The translations under genes and the position numbers were made by a program. A stretch of 64,000 bases of DNA from Arcobacter roscoffensis. GTDB taxonomy: Bacteria; Campylobacterota; Campylobacteria; Campylobacterales; Arcobacteraceae. Location of the stretch: NCBI RefSeq assembly GCF_024267655.1, contig NZ_CP100595.1, positions 372,001 through 436,000 of the forward strand, written 5' to 3'. The notes under the pieces are model-generated. The model had not been told where the DNA came from and searched no databases. It was given only the letters and a program-made list of their open reading frames with translations. Of this stretch, positions 10,341 to 21,099 are shown piece by piece; position 1 is the first letter of the stretch, and each line of letters starts with the position of its first letter.

Positions 10341-10418
10341 ACAAAACTAATCTAACTATTTATTTAGCCTTCTTAATATATACTTCTTTCAAATATAAAC
10401 AATTATTGGAAGTAAAAT

Positions 10419-11429
10419 ATGAAAATTAATGATAACTTTTTTATGAAATTAGCAATTGATGAAGCATGGAAATATCAATTTATAAGTTTCCCTAACCCTG
10501 CTGTTGGATGTGTTGTTGTAAAAGGTGAAAGTGAAATACTAGCAATTGAGGCACATAAAGAAGCTGGACAGGCTCATGCTGAAGTAAATGCACTAAAAGC
10601 TGCATTTTTAAAATATTATCCTAATGATATTTTAAAAACAAAAAGTAGTTCAAAACAAATACATGAGTATTTAATCAAAAATCACAATGGTTTTTTTAAT
10701 GATTGTAAAGTTTATGTAACACTTGAACCTTGTAACCATGAGGGTAAAACACCTGCATGCGCTAATTTATTAAAAGAATTAAAACCACAAAAAGTAATAG
10801 TAGCTCATGAAGATTTAAATAACATAGCTAAGGGAGGCTGTGAGACTCTTAAAAATGTAAATATAGATATAGATATAGGATGTATGAAAAAAGAAGCCTA
10901 TGAGCTTTTATATCCATTTTTGAAGTGGAATAGTGGTACATTTATTTTTTATAAGATGGCTCAAACTTTAAATGGCAGTATTGATGGAAGTATTTCATCA
11001 AATTCAGCTAAAGCATATGTGCATACGCTAAGAGACAAAATTGATTTAATGTTGATTGGAGGAAATACAGTCCGAACTGATATGCCAACACTTGATGCAA
11101 GATATATAGCAGGACGTGCCCCAGATGTTTTTATATATAGTAAAAACAAAGTATTTGATACAAACATACCTTTATTTAAAATACCAAATAGAAAAGTACA
11201 TATAAGTGATGATTTATTTAAATTACTTGATTATAAATTTGTAATGGTTGAGGGAACATATAATTTGCTTGATACCTTAAAAGATAGATTAGATTATATT
11301 GTTTTATTGGTAAACCCAAAAATAAGAAATGGTGCTAATGCTTTAAATGAAATTGATATTGATTTTGAAATAGTTCATGAAAACTATATAGGTGAAGAAA
11401 AGATTATGTTCTTAAAGCGAAAGAGTTAA
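10419..11429 (+). CDS. ribD: Bifunctional riboflavin deaminase/reductase RibD
   Basis: Catalyses two steps of riboflavin synthesis: deamination of the diaminopyrimidine and reduction of the ribosyl side chain. In 336 residues the N-terminal zinc deaminase has His53 and Glu55 in HAEVNA, and Cys105 and Cys114 in PCNHEGKTPAC. The C-terminal reductase is recognised by KMAQTLNGSIDG and MLIGGNTVRTDMP. It is a single gene after a terminator, with TTGGAAG upstream of ATG. No FMN riboswitch is seen in the 78-base leader. Confidence 0.95.
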   Translation: MKINDNFFMKLAIDEAWKYQFISFPNPAVGCVVVKGESEILAIEAHKEAGQAHAEVNALKAAFLKYYPNDILKTKSSSKQIHEYLIKNHNGFFNDCKVYVTLEPCNHEGKTPACANLLKELKPQKVIVAHEDLNNIAKGGCETLKNVNIDIDIGCMKKEAYELLYPFLKWNSGTFIFYKMAQTLNGSIDGSISSNSAKAYVHTLRDKIDLMLIGGNTVRTDMPTLDARYIAGRAPDVFIYSKNKVFDTNIPLFKIPNRKVHISDDLFKLLDYKFVMVEGTYNLLDTLKDRLDYIVLLVNPKIRNGANALNEIDIDFEIVHENYIGEEKIMFLKRKS

Positions 11430-11476
11430 TATAAATTATTATTGAAACTTTTAATATTTGTTGTTAGAAACAAGAG

Positions 11477-11559
11477 AAAGATTTTTTTGATGAAGGAGCT
11501 TACAGGTGTAAGTGACTGAAGATAAGAAATCTTTATCGCAGTTTATAGCGATAAAGATT
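11477..11559 (+). ncRNA. Foldable spacer with competing hairpins between ribD and efp
   Basis: Three nested elements lie between convergent ribD and efp. An outer stem pairs AAAGATTT (11477-11484) with AAATCTTT (11527-11534). Inside is a hairpin, CTTACA/TGTAAG at 11499-11512, extended below by tandem G-A mismatches and flanked by TTGATGA and GAAG. A perfect 12-bp hairpin, AATCTTTATCGC (11528-11539) with GCGATAAAGATT (11548-11559), shares bases with the outer stem, so the two exclude each other. The 12-bp hairpin probably serves as a two-way terminator; whether the rest is a functional RNA is unknown. Confidence 0.45.
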
Positions 11560-11565
11560 AATAGT

Positions 11566-12126
11566 TTATTTAACTTTTTCTAAGTACTCACCAGTTCTTG
11601 TATCACATTTAATAGAATCACCTTCTAGAATGTGAAAAGGAATCTGTACAACAGCACCTGATTCTAAAGTAGCAGGTTTTCTACCACCTTGAGAATCACC
11701 TTTAAAGTTAGGTGGAGTTTCTACAATTTTTAGTTCAACAGTCATTGGTGGTTCAACAGTAATAGCTTTACCATTAAAGAACATCATATCAACATTCATT
11801 CCATCAATAATCCATTTCTCTGCATCACCTACTTGCTCGTAAGTTAAACCAATTTGCTCATATGTATTAGTATCCATGAATTGTAACATTTCACCATCAT
11901 CATATAAGAATTGCATTTGATTTTGTTGTAAATCAGGAGTTTCACACTTATCACCTGCATGGAAAGTTTTTTCAATTACTTTTCCATTTAAAAATGATTT
12001 GATTTTACATCTAACAAATGCAGCACCTTTTCCTGGTTTTACATGTTGATATTCAGTAATTTTGTAAGGAACACCATCTAATTCGATTTTCATTCCCTTT
12101 TTTAATTCACTCATTCCAATTGCCAT
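11566..12126 (-). CDS. efp: Elongation factor P
   Basis: Helps ribosomes pass polyproline stretches. The 186 residues match the family length, with the three-barrel layout starting [17 protein letters not shown] and the conserved [10 protein letters not shown] loop, whose lysine (K in PGKGAA) is the usual site of post-translational modification. The C-terminal signature [27 protein letters not shown] is present. A GGAGTAG ribosome-binding site precedes the ATG. It lies 9 bases after serA and is probably cotranscribed with it. Confidence 0.97.
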   Translation of the reverse strand: MAIGMSELKKGMKIELDGVPYKITEYQHVKPGKGAAFVRCKIKSFLNGKVIEKTFHAGDKCETPDLQQNQMQFLYDDGEMLQFMDTNTYEQIGLTYEQVGDAEKWIIDGMNVDMMFFNGKAITVEPPMTVELKIVETPPNFKGDSQGGRKPATLESGAVVQIPFHILEGDSIKCDTRTGEYLEKVK

Positions 12127-12135
12127 AACTACTCC

Positions 12136-13719
12136 TTAAATTTCAGCATAAGAAACAGAAATAGCTGCTTCAAGCTCTTCAAGTTTACTTACTGTGTTCA
12201 TACAAACTTTTTCATCAACTAAGATAACTGCTAATGCACCATCTTTTCCTCTTGATAATCTAAAGTCAGCAATATTGATATTTTCTTGAGCTAAAATTGA
12301 ACCTACTTGTCCAATAACTCCTGGAACGTCATTATTTCTCATAATAATCATTTTACCTTTTGGCTCAATGTCTAATGAGAAATTATTTATATCAATAATT
12401 CTTTGTACATCTTCATTAAATACAGTTCCACAAATTGTCTGAACTCCATTTGATGTAGTGATTTTTACAGAAACTTTATTTTGGTATCCGCTATGAGCAG
12501 AGAATTCAGAAGTAGTAAGTTCTATACCTTTTTCTTCTGCAATAAAGTTAGCATTTACATAATTGATTTCATCACCAGAAGCTACTGATAAAGCACCCAC
12601 TGTTGCAAAAGTTTGTAATGAATCTAAGTATTCTGAAATTTCACCCTCAGCTGATACATTAATAGATCTAATTTCACTTTTGTCATTTTGAGCAATTAAA
12701 AATGCCATTTTTTGAGTTAATTCAATATATGGTTTCACAAAAGAAGGAATTTTGCTTTCATCAATAGGTAAATTTAAAGCATTTGGATATGCTATACCTC
12801 TTGCTGATTCAATTGCATTTTCAGCAGCTTGAGTAGCAATTTTCTTTTGAGATTCTTTTGTATTTGCACCTAAGTGTGCAGTTACAGTTACATTTGGTAA
12901 ATCTAGTAAAGGATGATCAATTGCAGGCTCTTTGATAAATACATCAATACCAGCCATTGCAATTTTTCCTGATTTTAAGTTGTTAACAAGAGCATCTTCA
13001 TTGTATAATCCACCTCTTGCACAGTTAATTAAAATCACACCATCTTTCATTTTAGCAATTTGCTCTTCACCAATCATATCAAGTGTTTCTTGATTTTTTG
13101 GTGTATGAATAGTAATGATGTCACAATCTAAAATATCATCAAAATTAGTTGTGTATGAAATACCTAAATCAGTTGCTTTTGTTGAAGGAATGTATGGGTC
13201 GTAAGTTTTTACGTCCATTTCAAATGATTTAGCTCTTAATGCAACTCTATGTCCAATGTTACCAAATCCAATAACACCAAGTTTCTTTCCATAAAGTTCA
13301 TTTCCATACCAATCTTCTCTTTTCCAGATTCTATCTTGTTTTAATTGGTTATGAGCGTATGGGAATTTTCTCATACAAGATAACATATGTGCCATTGTTA
13401 ATTCAACAGCTGCTATTGTATTTGCAGTAGGAACATTCATAGCGATTATTCCTCTTTTACTACATCCTTCAATATCAACATTATCATACCCAACACCAGC
13501 TCTAATGATAGCTTTTAAGTTTTGTGCTGCATCTAAAAATTTTTCATCAACATCAGTAGATGATCTAGTGATCACTACTTCTGCGTCTTTTATTACATTT
13601 AAAAGTTCTGTTTTATCTATATCTGCTGCATATACATAGTTTACATCATCAGTGTTTTGTAAGATGTCTAAACCATCTTCATGTATATGGTCACAAACTA
13701 CGATTGTGTGTTTACTCAT
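12136..13719 (-). CDS. serA: D-3-phosphoglycerate dehydrogenase SerA
   Basis: NAD-dependent first enzyme of serine synthesis. The long, 527-residue type I form has an N-terminal catalytic domain, the nucleotide-binding motif GKKLGVIGFGNIG, the HTPKNQETLDMIG segment, an active-site histidine in TVTAHLGANT, an intervening ASB domain, and a C-terminal ACT domain (about 450-527) that normally binds serine for feedback. Lies between rpsA (16 bases upstream) and efp; the rpsA-serA neighbourhood also fits C. jejuni as I recall. Confidence 0.96.
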   Translation of the reverse strand: MSKHTIVVCDHIHEDGLDILQNTDDVNYVYAADIDKTELLNVIKDAEVVITRSSTDVDEKFLDAAQNLKAIIRAGVGYDNVDIEGCSKRGIIAMNVPTANTIAAVELTMAHMLSCMRKFPYAHNQLKQDRIWKREDWYGNELYGKKLGVIGFGNIGHRVALRAKSFEMDVKTYDPYIPSTKATDLGISYTTNFDDILDCDIITIHTPKNQETLDMIGEEQIAKMKDGVILINCARGGLYNEDALVNNLKSGKIAMAGIDVFIKEPAIDHPLLDLPNVTVTAHLGANTKESQKKIATQAAENAIESARGIAYPNALNLPIDESKIPSFVKPYIELTQKMAFLIAQNDKSEIRSINVSAEGEISEYLDSLQTFATVGALSVASGDEINYVNANFIAEEKGIELTTSEFSAHSGYQNKVSVKITTSNGVQTICGTVFNEDVQRIIDINNFSLDIEPKGKMIIMRNNDVPGVIGQVGSILAQENINIADFRLSRGKDGALAVILVDEKVCMNTVSKLEELEAAISVSYAEI

Positions 13720-13735
13720 TTTAAATAAATCCTAA

Positions 13736-15388
13736 TTATTTGATTTGATCTTTTAGTAAATCACCTAAAGTCATAGATGAATCATCATTAACAGCTTTTA
13801 GAACTTCTCTTTCTTGTTGTTGCTCTAATCTTTTAACAGATAATCTAACTCTATTTCTTTTAGTATCGATATTTACTACTACTGCTTCAATTTCATCACC
13901 ATTTTTAACTTCTTCAGCTTCTAATGGTCCAAAGTCTTCATTTCTAATAAGTCCATCTAAGTTATCTTCTAACTTAATAAAGATACCAAAATCTTTTGCA
14001 TCTTTTACAGCACCTTTTACAATGTCACCGATTTTGTGCTCATTTTGGAATTTTTTAGCAGGAGACTCAGAAATTTCTTTAATTGATAATGAAATGTTTT
14101 CTTTTTCTCTATCAATTTTAATAATCTTAACTTCTACTTCATCACCTTTTTTGTATAAAGATTTACATTTTGCATTTGACTCCCAAGAAGCCTCTTCATT
14201 ATGTAATAATCCATCTACTTCTCCAATAGTAACAAATGCACCAAAATCAGTTAAAGTTGCAATGTTTCCATTTACAACATCACCAACTTTGTGATCTTTT
14301 GTAAATTTAGAGAAAGGTTTTTCTTGTAAGTTCTTTAATGAAACTCTTAATCTTTTTTTATCTACATCTAATTCGATTACTTCAACGTTAACTTCTTCAC
14401 CTAAAGTTAATAATTCTTTTGGGTTTTTAACGTTTTTATTCCATGAAATTTCAGAAATATGTAATAGTCCTTCAATATCATTTCCTAAGTCAACAAATGC
14501 ACCGTAAGATTCAAAGTTAGAAACAGTAACAGTAATTGTATCACCAACTTCTAATTCATCTTTAATTTCTTCCCATGGATTTGCTAATGCAGCTTTGATA
14601 GATAATGATAAGTGTTGTTTTGCTTTGTCATAAGATAATACAACAACAGTTACTTCATCACCTTCATTGTAGTAGTTAGCTGGATTTACAGGACCTTTGT
14701 AAGAGATTTCATTGTAGTTTACTAAACCATCAATTCCACCTAAGTCAACAAACATTCCGTAAGAAGTGATTTTTTTAATGATACCATTTACAGCTTCACC
14801 ACTTTCTAAAATCTCAGCTACTTTGTTGTCTTTTTCAGCTTTTGCTTCTTCGATTAATTTTTTTCTAGAAACAATGATAGAGTTTTGTGCAGTATTAACT
14901 TTTAATACTTTAGCTTTAACTTTCTTACCAACTGCTCCATGAGCTTTTAAGTAAGACTGAGCCATAGGCATGAAGTATTCACATCCCTCTTCATCTTCGA
15001 TGATAAATCCACCTCTGTTTTTAACAGAAATTACTTTACCTTCAATTGTTACATCTTCAACATTTTCACCATGTTTAGCTACAAATGCATCAAATTTTTC
15101 TTTTTGTAAAACTTTTTTATGAGAGATATTAGGTCTTTCCCCTCTACTTCCCATTAGCATTACAGGGATAGTATCACCCTCTTTATATTTAACTTCGCCA
15201 CCAATTGTAATATCAGCAATATTTAACTGACCTTCAATTTTTTGACCAACATCAACTAGAACTCTCTCACTAGAGATTTCAACAATTACACCATCAACTA
15301 CAGAGTTGTTTTCAGCATTCTCGAAAGACTCATTAAGCATTTGCTCAAAATCAAAATCTTCACCTAAATCAATATCTTCGATACCCAT
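13736..15388 (-). CDS. rpsA: 30S ribosomal protein S1
   Basis: RNA-binding ribosomal protein that helps recruit mRNA. The 550 residues consist of six consecutive S1 (OB-fold) repeats, seen as recurring blocks such as GMFVDLGGIDGLVNYNEIS, GAFVDLGNDIEGLLHISEIS and GAFVTIGEVDGLLHNEEAS, each followed by a VxVxxxDxxxxRxxLSxK end. The ATG is preceded by GAAGGAA, and a TATAAT lies upstream at 15428-15433, so rpsA is likely transcribed from its own promoter as well as from ispH. Confidence 0.97.
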   Translation of the reverse strand: MGIEDIDLGEDFDFEQMLNESFENAENNSVVDGVIVEISSERVLVDVGQKIEGQLNIADITIGGEVKYKEGDTIPVMLMGSRGERPNISHKKVLQKEKFDAFVAKHGENVEDVTIEGKVISVKNRGGFIIEDEEGCEYFMPMAQSYLKAHGAVGKKVKAKVLKVNTAQNSIIVSRKKLIEEAKAEKDNKVAEILESGEAVNGIIKKITSYGMFVDLGGIDGLVNYNEISYKGPVNPANYYNEGDEVTVVVLSYDKAKQHLSLSIKAALANPWEEIKDELEVGDTITVTVSNFESYGAFVDLGNDIEGLLHISEISWNKNVKNPKELLTLGEEVNVEVIELDVDKKRLRVSLKNLQEKPFSKFTKDHKVGDVVNGNIATLTDFGAFVTIGEVDGLLHNEEASWESNAKCKSLYKKGDEVEVKIIKIDREKENISLSIKEISESPAKKFQNEHKIGDIVKGAVKDAKDFGIFIKLEDNLDGLIRNEDFGPLEAEEVKNGDEIEAVVVNIDTKRNRVRLSVKRLEQQQEREVLKAVNDDSSMTLGDLLKDQIK

Positions 15389-15427
15389 TTTATTCCTTCA
15401 TATTTACCGTTTTAATTAAATGGGATT

Positions 15428-15433
15428 ATTATA
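15428..15433 (-). promoter_or_regulatory. Predicted -10 box of rpsA
   Basis: Minus-strand TATAAT, 40 bases upstream of the rpsA start, inside the AT-rich ispH-rpsA spacer. No clear -35 is seen, as is usual in Campylobacterota. Confidence 0.5.
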
Positions 15434-15454
15434 CAGAATTGATGCTTAAATTCT

Positions 15455-16291
15455 CTAGTTAATTTTTTCTATTTTATTTACGACCTCTTGAATAATCCAA
15501 TCAGGAGTACTAGCTCCTGCTGTTACTCCACAAAGTTTTTTACCCTCAAACCATGAATTTTCAATTTCATTATGATTTTCTATTAGGTAAGAGTCTTCAC
15601 AATTTTCTTTACAAATTGAGTGTAATTGTTTTGTATTTGAAGAGTTTTTTCCTCCAATTACTACCATTACGTCAACTTCTTTTGAAAGATCTCTTGCTGC
15701 ATCTTGATTTTCAAATGTTGCATCACAAATAGTATTGAAAACCCTTACTTCTTTATTTCTTAAGATAAGGTGATTAACAATTTCTAAATATTTTTCTTTC
15801 TTTTTTGTAGTTTGAGCAACTGTTGCAATTTTACTATTTTTGAAATTAAGGTTTTTTATTTCATCAATTTCCATTATTACATGAACATCATCTTGATCTT
15901 CACCATAGGATTTTACACCTTTAACCTCAGGATGTGAAGAATCACCAAATATCAAAATAGAATAACCCTCTTTTGACATCTTTTTTACTATTTGTTGAGG
16001 AGTTGTTACAAAAGGACATGTGGCATTGATAACTTTTGCTTTTTGTGCTTTTAAATCTTTTAAATCATTTTTTGGAATACCATGAGTTCTAATAATTACG
16101 GTATCATCATCTTTTACTTCTTTTAAATTTTGATAAAGTCCAACATTAAAGTCATTTTTTAATCTATTGATTTCATCTTGATTATGAATAAGAGGACCCA
16201 TAGTTGCTGAATTTTCATATGCCTCTGCTATTTTAATAGCTCTTTTTACACCAAAACAAAAACCATAGCTTGAAGCTAATTTTACTTTCAT
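15455..16291 (-). CDS. ispH: 4-hydroxy-3-methylbut-2-enyl diphosphate reductase IspH
   Basis: Last enzyme of the MEP isoprenoid pathway, an iron-sulfur protein producing IPP and DMAPP. In 278 residues the three cluster cysteines are Cys12 (GFCFGVKRA), Cys92 (NATCPFVT) and Cys189 (NTICDAT). The conserved HGIP, SSHPEV and GGKNSSNT segments of the substrate pocket are present. It lies between aroA and rpsA, separated from aroA by a hairpin. Confidence 0.97.
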   Translation of the reverse strand: MKVKLASSYGFCFGVKRAIKIAEAYENSATMGPLIHNQDEINRLKNDFNVGLYQNLKEVKDDDTVIIRTHGIPKNDLKDLKAQKAKVINATCPFVTTPQQIVKKMSKEGYSILIFGDSSHPEVKGVKSYGEDQDDVHVIMEIDEIKNLNFKNSKIATVAQTTKKKEKYLEIVNHLILRNKEVRVFNTICDATFENQDAARDLSKEVDVMVVIGGKNSSNTKQLHSICKENCEDSYLIENHNEIENSWFEGKKLCGVTAGASTPDWIIQEVVNKIEKIN

Positions 16292-16348
16292 TTTTAATCC
16301 TTAAAATTTACCCAAAACAGGGTGTTGTATTTATAATTAAGAACCAAA

Positions 16349-16372
16349 ATTAAGAACAAAACTGTTCTTAAT
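16349..16372 (-). terminator. Hairpin at the end of aroA
   Basis: A perfect 10-bp stem, ATTAAGAACA (16349-16358) with TGTTCTTAAT (16363-16372), contains the aroA stop codon (16368-16370). On the minus strand it is followed by TTTTGG. A second copy of the ATTAAGAAC arm at 16337-16344 offers an alternative pairing, so termination may be partial before ispH. Confidence 0.55.
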
Positions 16373-17645
16373 ATAATGAGTCAAGTATTTCTTTAAAATT
16401 AGGGAATGAAGTCTCAATACAAGCCGTATCATTGATTTGCATATCACATAAAGTTCCAGCAATTGCAAAACTCATTGCAATTCTATGATCTCCATGCGAA
16501 TCAATAGTGGCAGCTTTTATTTCACCACCAACTATTTCATATCCATCTTCATACTCAGTATAGTTAACACCACATTTTTCTAGGTTTGTAACTACTGACT
16601 TAATTCTGTCTGATTCTTTTACTCTAAGTTCTTTTGCATTTTTTACTATTGACATTCCATTTGCTACACTCATCGCAATTGATAGTGCTGGAAGTTCGTC
16701 TATTAACCAAGAGATGTTTTCTGAAACTTCTACACCATTTAACTCTTTGTGTTTAATTTCAATATCTCCTATAGGTTCATAAATATTCTCTTTTTCAACA
16801 AAGTTCACCTCTGCACCCATTCTTTGAAGTACTTTGTATGCTTCAACTCTTGTAGGGTTTAGCGTCACATTTTTAATTACCACTGAACTATTTGGTGTAA
16901 TAGCTGCAGCTACTGCAAAAAAGAATCCAGATGATGGATCAGTTGGAACAGTAATATTTAGTGGTTTTAAGTGAGCTTTTAAAGGATGAATATTTATAAA
17001 CCCCTCATTATCATTTTCTAAAGTAGCACCCATACCTTTTAACATTCTTTCTGTATGGTCTCTTGTTAATTCATTTTCTTTATATTTAGAAATACCATCT
17101 GCTCTAAGTGCTGCTAAGATCATTGCTGATTTTACTTGTGCAGAATCAACTGGTGAGTGATAAGTAAATGCTTTTAACTCTTTTACACCTCTGATAAACA
17201 GTGGGGCTTTATTTCCATTTTCTCTTCCATCAATATTTGCACCAATACTTCTTAATGGGTCTGCAACTCTTTTCATAGGTCTTGCGTGAAGATATTTGTC
17301 ACCAGTAAGAGTAAATGCACCATCAACAGATGCAAGTAAACCGCAAAATAGTCTCATTGCAGTTCCAGAGTTACCACAGTCTAAAACATTTGCAGGTTCA
17401 CTTAAAATATCAGTTGGAGTGATTTCAACAGATGAACCATCTCTTTTGATTTTTGCACCAAGTTGTTCAACAATACTTAAAGTATTTAAAGTGTCTTCTG
17501 CTGTTAAATAGTTTTTTATATATGAAGTTTTATTAGAAAAAAGTGAAAACATAGCACATCTGTGCGATATTGATTTATCACTTGCTATTGAGTCAATCTC
17601 TACATTAAATGGCTTATTTAATCTTTTTATATTAAACGTATTCAC
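16368..17645 (-). CDS. aroA: 3-phosphoshikimate 1-carboxyvinyltransferase AroA
   Basis: EPSP synthase of the shikimate pathway, joining shikimate-3-phosphate and PEP. The 425 residues show [13 protein letters not shown] near the N-terminus, the PEP-binding [12 protein letters not shown], and RVKESDRI with the catalytic Lys/Arg/Asp group. The N-terminal [11 protein letters not shown] motif is the usual short form. The gene follows pheT by 12 bases, making a pheS-pheT-aroA-ispH order that I recall from C. jejuni. Confidence 0.97.
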   Translation of the reverse strand: MNTFNIKRLNKPFNVEIDSIASDKSISHRCAMFSLFSNKTSYIKNYLTAEDTLNTLSIVEQLGAKIKRDGSSVEITPTDILSEPANVLDCGNSGTAMRLFCGLLASVDGAFTLTGDKYLHARPMKRVADPLRSIGANIDGRENGNKAPLFIRGVKELKAFTYHSPVDSAQVKSAMILAALRADGISKYKENELTRDHTERMLKGMGATLENDNEGFINIHPLKAHLKPLNITVPTDPSSGFFFAVAAAITPNSSVVIKNVTLNPTRVEAYKVLQRMGAEVNFVEKENIYEPIGDIEIKHKELNGVEVSENISWLIDELPALSIAMSVANGMSIVKNAKELRVKESDRIKSVVTNLEKCGVNYTEYEDGYEIVGGEIKAATIDSHGDHRIAMSFAIAGTLCDMQINDTACIETSFPNFKEILDSLY

Positions 17646-17657
17646 TTTTTTCCTTTT

Positions 17658-19979
17658 TTATCTAATTGTTATTGATAGTTTTTCTTCAAGTGCTTTTAAA
17701 ACACCATCCATAGATTTAGTAATATCTTCTTCTTCTAAAGTTTTTTCATCATTTTGTAAAACAAATCTAATTGTCAAACTCTCATTTTCGCCTAGGTTTT
17801 CATCATTATAAATATCAATTAAATTAAATTGTTTGATATTTTTATCATTAATAGCATTAATAACATCTTTAATTTCTTTGTATTTTAAAGATTTAGGTGC
17901 AATAATACTTAAATCTTTTTTAGATGCTTGGAATTTTGAATATGAATCAACTTTTATTAAGTCATTAGCAATTGCATCAAAATCAATTTCAGCGATAAAT
18001 GTGTCATTTAAGTCATACTCTTCTGCAACACTTGGATGAAGTTTTGAAATATACCCAACAACTTTACCTTCAACTATTACATTTGCATTTTGGTATGGGT
18101 GAATAAAACTATTAGAAATTTCAGTCATTTCTTCTAAATCAAATTTACCTACTGTATTTAAAATCTTTTTTGCAAAGCTAAAGAAGTCAATATTTGAAGG
18201 TTTTCCACTATTTGAAATATCTTCAAGTTCTTTTGCTCCCGTTTGAACAAAAGAGATTCTTTTGCTTTCATTTCTATTTTCATTAAAAATAGTTCCTATT
18301 TCAAAAAAGGCACTTGCTTTTGTACCTGTTTTGAAGTTATTCGAACAAGCTTCAACAAGGTTTAGTAAAATTGTACTTCTGAATGTATTTAATTCTTTCG
18401 CAATTGGATTTAAAATATCAAGTTCTTCTTTTACAACAGGGAAGTTGTATTTTTCTAAACTCTCTCTTGAAGAAAAAACATAAGTTAATGTTTCAAAGAA
18501 ACCATTTTCAATTGCTTTAAATCTAAGTTTATTTTTCTTTAGTAAATCATTTGAAGTTTTATTTACTCTATTTACTTCATCGATGGCTAAAGGCTTAGAT
18601 TTAATATTATCAATACCAATAATTCTTACAATCTCTTCTGTAATATCAGCAATATTTTTAATATCATGTCTAAATAAAGGAATCTTAACAGATAAAATTC
18701 CATTAGCTCCATCTTTTACTTCAAAACCTAGTGAATTTAAAATTCTTTCAATATCAAGTTTAGGAACTTCTTGACCGATAATTGCATTTACTTTATTTAC
18801 ATCTACATCTAAGATAGTTTTTTCTTTATCTTCTATAAATGTTTCAGCACCTTTGTAAATCAAAGCACCAAAAGTAGAAGTTAAAGTTGTAAAGTAATCA
18901 ATTCCATATTGAACATCTGGCTCACTACCTCTTGATGATCTATAATAAACATCACCTGTTTTTATTTTAGTTTCAAAAACTTGTTTCGCTAATAATTCTG
19001 GGTTAACATAAGAAGCTTCAACAATAAAGTTTAATTCACTTGGAACTACTTCTTCATGCTCAATGGCAATTTTACTTAATTGCTCTTTTCCATATACATT
19101 ATCAAAGCCTTTTTCATCTTTTTTTACATGAAGAACACTTAAGTTATCTGTAATATCAGCTTTATCTTTTGCATAAGCATTTAAGATTACACCATTACAA
19201 TGAGTTACATATGATAATACATTTTGAATATCATTTTCATCTTTGTATTTTCCTATTGCACCAACTCTTAGTTTTTGTATAATAGGTAATTTAAAATCAG
19301 AAAAATCAACAGCTTTGTAGATTAGTGATGAGTCAATACTACTATCACATTCAACTTCTAAAACTTGTCCTATTCCAATTTCATTGTAGTTTACATTTTT
19401 TTCAAATTCATTTAAAGGAATGTTATAAAATGCTGACAATTCTCTTGCAACACCATTGATACTTAAACAATCACCTTTATTAGCAGTAAGTTCAATTTCA
19501 ATAATCTCGTCATTAACAAGTTTATATTCATTTAACTCTTTTCCTAAAACTAATTCACCAATTGAGTCATCTAGTACCAAAATACCATCATTAAGTTGTG
19601 GTAAGCCAATTTCAGTAGAAGAACAAATCATACCATTTGATTCAACACCTCTTAGTTTAGCTTTTTTGATTTTAAACCCACCACCTAAGTTACATCCTAC
19701 AGTTGCAACAGGTACATATTGTCCTGCGTCTACATTTTTAGCACCACAAACAATTTGAACTTGTTCTTCACCTAAGTCAACTTGACAAATATTTAATTTA
19801 TCTGCATCTGGATGTTTCTCTTTTTGAGTTACTTTTCCAACTACAACTTTAGGAGCTATTAAAACTTTTTCTACACTATCAACTTCTAATCCAATTGAAT
19901 TTAGTGTCTTACAAATATCATCAGTTGATATTTTTGATATATCTATAAATTCTTGTAACCAGTTTCTTGTAATAATCAT
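17658..19979 (-). CDS. pheT: Phenylalanyl-tRNA synthetase beta subunit
   Basis: Large subunit of the alpha2-beta2 synthetase that charges tRNA-Phe. The 773 residues have the N-terminal tRNA-binding OB domain ([27 protein letters not shown], about 43-70), the B3/B4 editing region, the B5 domain with [10 protein letters not shown] and [18 protein letters not shown], and the C-terminal ferredoxin-like anticodon-binding domain starting at about 680. It overlaps pheS by 4 bases. Confidence 0.97.
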   Translation of the reverse strand: MIITRNWLQEFIDISKISTDDICKTLNSIGLEVDSVEKVLIAPKVVVGKVTQKEKHPDADKLNICQVDLGEEQVQIVCGAKNVDAGQYVPVATVGCNLGGGFKIKKAKLRGVESNGMICSSTEIGLPQLNDGILVLDDSIGELVLGKELNEYKLVNDEIIEIELTANKGDCLSINGVARELSAFYNIPLNEFEKNVNYNEIGIGQVLEVECDSSIDSSLIYKAVDFSDFKLPIIQKLRVGAIGKYKDENDIQNVLSYVTHCNGVILNAYAKDKADITDNLSVLHVKKDEKGFDNVYGKEQLSKIAIEHEEVVPSELNFIVEASYVNPELLAKQVFETKIKTGDVYYRSSRGSEPDVQYGIDYFTTLTSTFGALIYKGAETFIEDKEKTILDVDVNKVNAIIGQEVPKLDIERILNSLGFEVKDGANGILSVKIPLFRHDIKNIADITEEIVRIIGIDNIKSKPLAIDEVNRVNKTSNDLLKKNKLRFKAIENGFFETLTYVFSSRESLEKYNFPVVKEELDILNPIAKELNTFRSTILLNLVEACSNNFKTGTKASAFFEIGTIFNENRNESKRISFVQTGAKELEDISNSGKPSNIDFFSFAKKILNTVGKFDLEEMTEISNSFIHPYQNANVIVEGKVVGYISKLHPSVAEEYDLNDTFIAEIDFDAIANDLIKVDSYSKFQASKKDLSIIAPKSLKYKEIKDVINAINDKNIKQFNLIDIYNDENLGENESLTIRFVLQNDEKTLEEEDITKSMDGVLKALEEKLSITIR

Positions 19980-20974
19980 TTAAATTGTCCTAATAGTTTC
20001 ATATCGCTTTCAAATAGAGATCTTAAATCACCTATATTGTGAATTAGCATTGCAAATCTCTCAACACCTAAACCAAATGCATAACCTGATTTGTTTTCAT
20101 ATCCAACAGCTTTAAATACGTTTTCATCAACAACACCACAACCTAATACTTCAAGCCACCCTGTGTGTGAACATACTCTACAACCGTCACCTTTACAGAA
20201 GACGCATGAAATATCAACTTCTGCTGATGGTTCTGTAAACGGGAAGAAAGAAGGTCTAAACCTAACATCAACATCACCAAACATATGATGTAAAAATTCA
20301 ACTAATACATGTTTTAAATTAGCAAATGATACTTTATCTTCATCATCAACTACCAATGCTTCAATTTGATGGAACATTGGAGTATGAGTAATATCAAAGT
20401 CTCTTCTAAATACAGTTCCAGGGGCAATCATTCTAATTGGCGTATCTTTATCTTGACCTAGCATTGTTCTAATTTGAACAGGAGATGTATGTGTTCTTAA
20501 TAGAGTGTAGTCTTTATTATAAAATGTATCTTGCATATCTCTTGCAGGGTGATACTTTGGTAAATTTAGTGCTTCAAAGTTATGGAAATCATCTTCAACA
20601 AGTGGACCTTCCTCAACTGCAAAGTTTAAGTTTTGGAAATATGTAATAATTCTATTCATTGTTTCAACTACAGGATGAGTTGCTCCACATGATAGCTCAT
20701 TATTAAATCTTGTTACATCAATTTTTTCAGCTTCAAGCTTTTTATTTAATGCCTCTTTTTCTAAGATCACTTTTTTAGCTTCAATAGCTTCTGTTACTTG
20801 TGCTTTTTGCTTATTTAAGTTTTGAGCAAAGGCTTTTTTCTCTTCATTTGGAATAGTTTTCATTTTTGCAAACTCTAAAGTTAGAACACCTTTTTTACCA
20901 AGTGTTTCTACTCTTAGGTTTTCTAAGTCTTCAAGACAGTTTGCATTTTCAATTTTTTCAATCCACTCTTTCAC
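19976..20974 (-). CDS. pheS: Phenylalanyl-tRNA synthetase alpha subunit
   Basis: Catalytic subunit of the phenylalanine tRNA ligase. In 332 residues there is an N-terminal coiled coil (about 10-85), class II motif 2 ([17 protein letters not shown]) and motif 3 ([14 protein letters not shown]). The ATG is preceded by AGGGAG, and a TATAAT on the same strand lies about 20 bases upstream, so the leader is very short and has no room for an attenuator. Confidence 0.97.
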   Translation of the reverse strand: MKEWIEKIENANCLEDLENLRVETLGKKGVLTLEFAKMKTIPNEEKKAFAQNLNKQKAQVTEAIEAKKVILEKEALNKKLEAEKIDVTRFNNELSCGATHPVVETMNRIITYFQNLNFAVEEGPLVEDDFHNFEALNLPKYHPARDMQDTFYNKDYTLLRTHTSPVQIRTMLGQDKDTPIRMIAPGTVFRRDFDITHTPMFHQIEALVVDDEDKVSFANLKHVLVEFLHHMFGDVDVRFRPSFFPFTEPSAEVDISCVFCKGDGCRVCSHTGWLEVLGCGVVDENVFKAVGYENKSGYAFGLGVERFAMLIHNIGDLRSLFESDMKLLGQFK

Positions 20975-20992
20975 TTACTTGCTCCCTAAGTT

Positions 20993-20998
20993 ATTATA
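20993..20998 (-). promoter_or_regulatory. Predicted -10 box of pheS
   Basis: Minus-strand TATAAT in the divergent pheS-HIT spacer, about 20 bases upstream of the pheS start. Confidence 0.45.
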
Positions 20999-21063
20999 TA
21001 TTTTAATTTACTTGTCATTTCTATAAATTGGAGATTATACTTAAAGATTTATTAGAGTTTGGT

Positions 21064-21069
21064 TATAAT
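21064..21069 (+). promoter_or_regulatory. Predicted -10 box of the HIT gene
   Basis: TATAAT about 31 bases upstream of the ATG at 21100. It supports starting the HIT protein at 21100 rather than at the in-frame upstream codon at 21028, which would lie before this promoter. Confidence 0.5.
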
Positions 21070-21099
21070 ATTTCAACTATTTTATTACAAGGAAATATA

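Noticed and set aside
10341-10418. A possible FMN riboswitch before ribD
   Set aside because: The leader is AT-rich and lacks the conserved RFN helices; it is also too short.
11485-11520. Hammerhead-ribozyme-like core (UGAUGA, stem, GAAG) in the ribD-efp spacer
   Set aside because: The canonical CUGAUGA and GAAA are both off by one base and no stem III with a cleavage triplet follows.
21028-21099. A 24-residue N-terminal extension of the HIT protein
   Set aside because: It would start before the predicted -10 box, and the family begins at MCIFCKI, which has its own ribosome-binding site.
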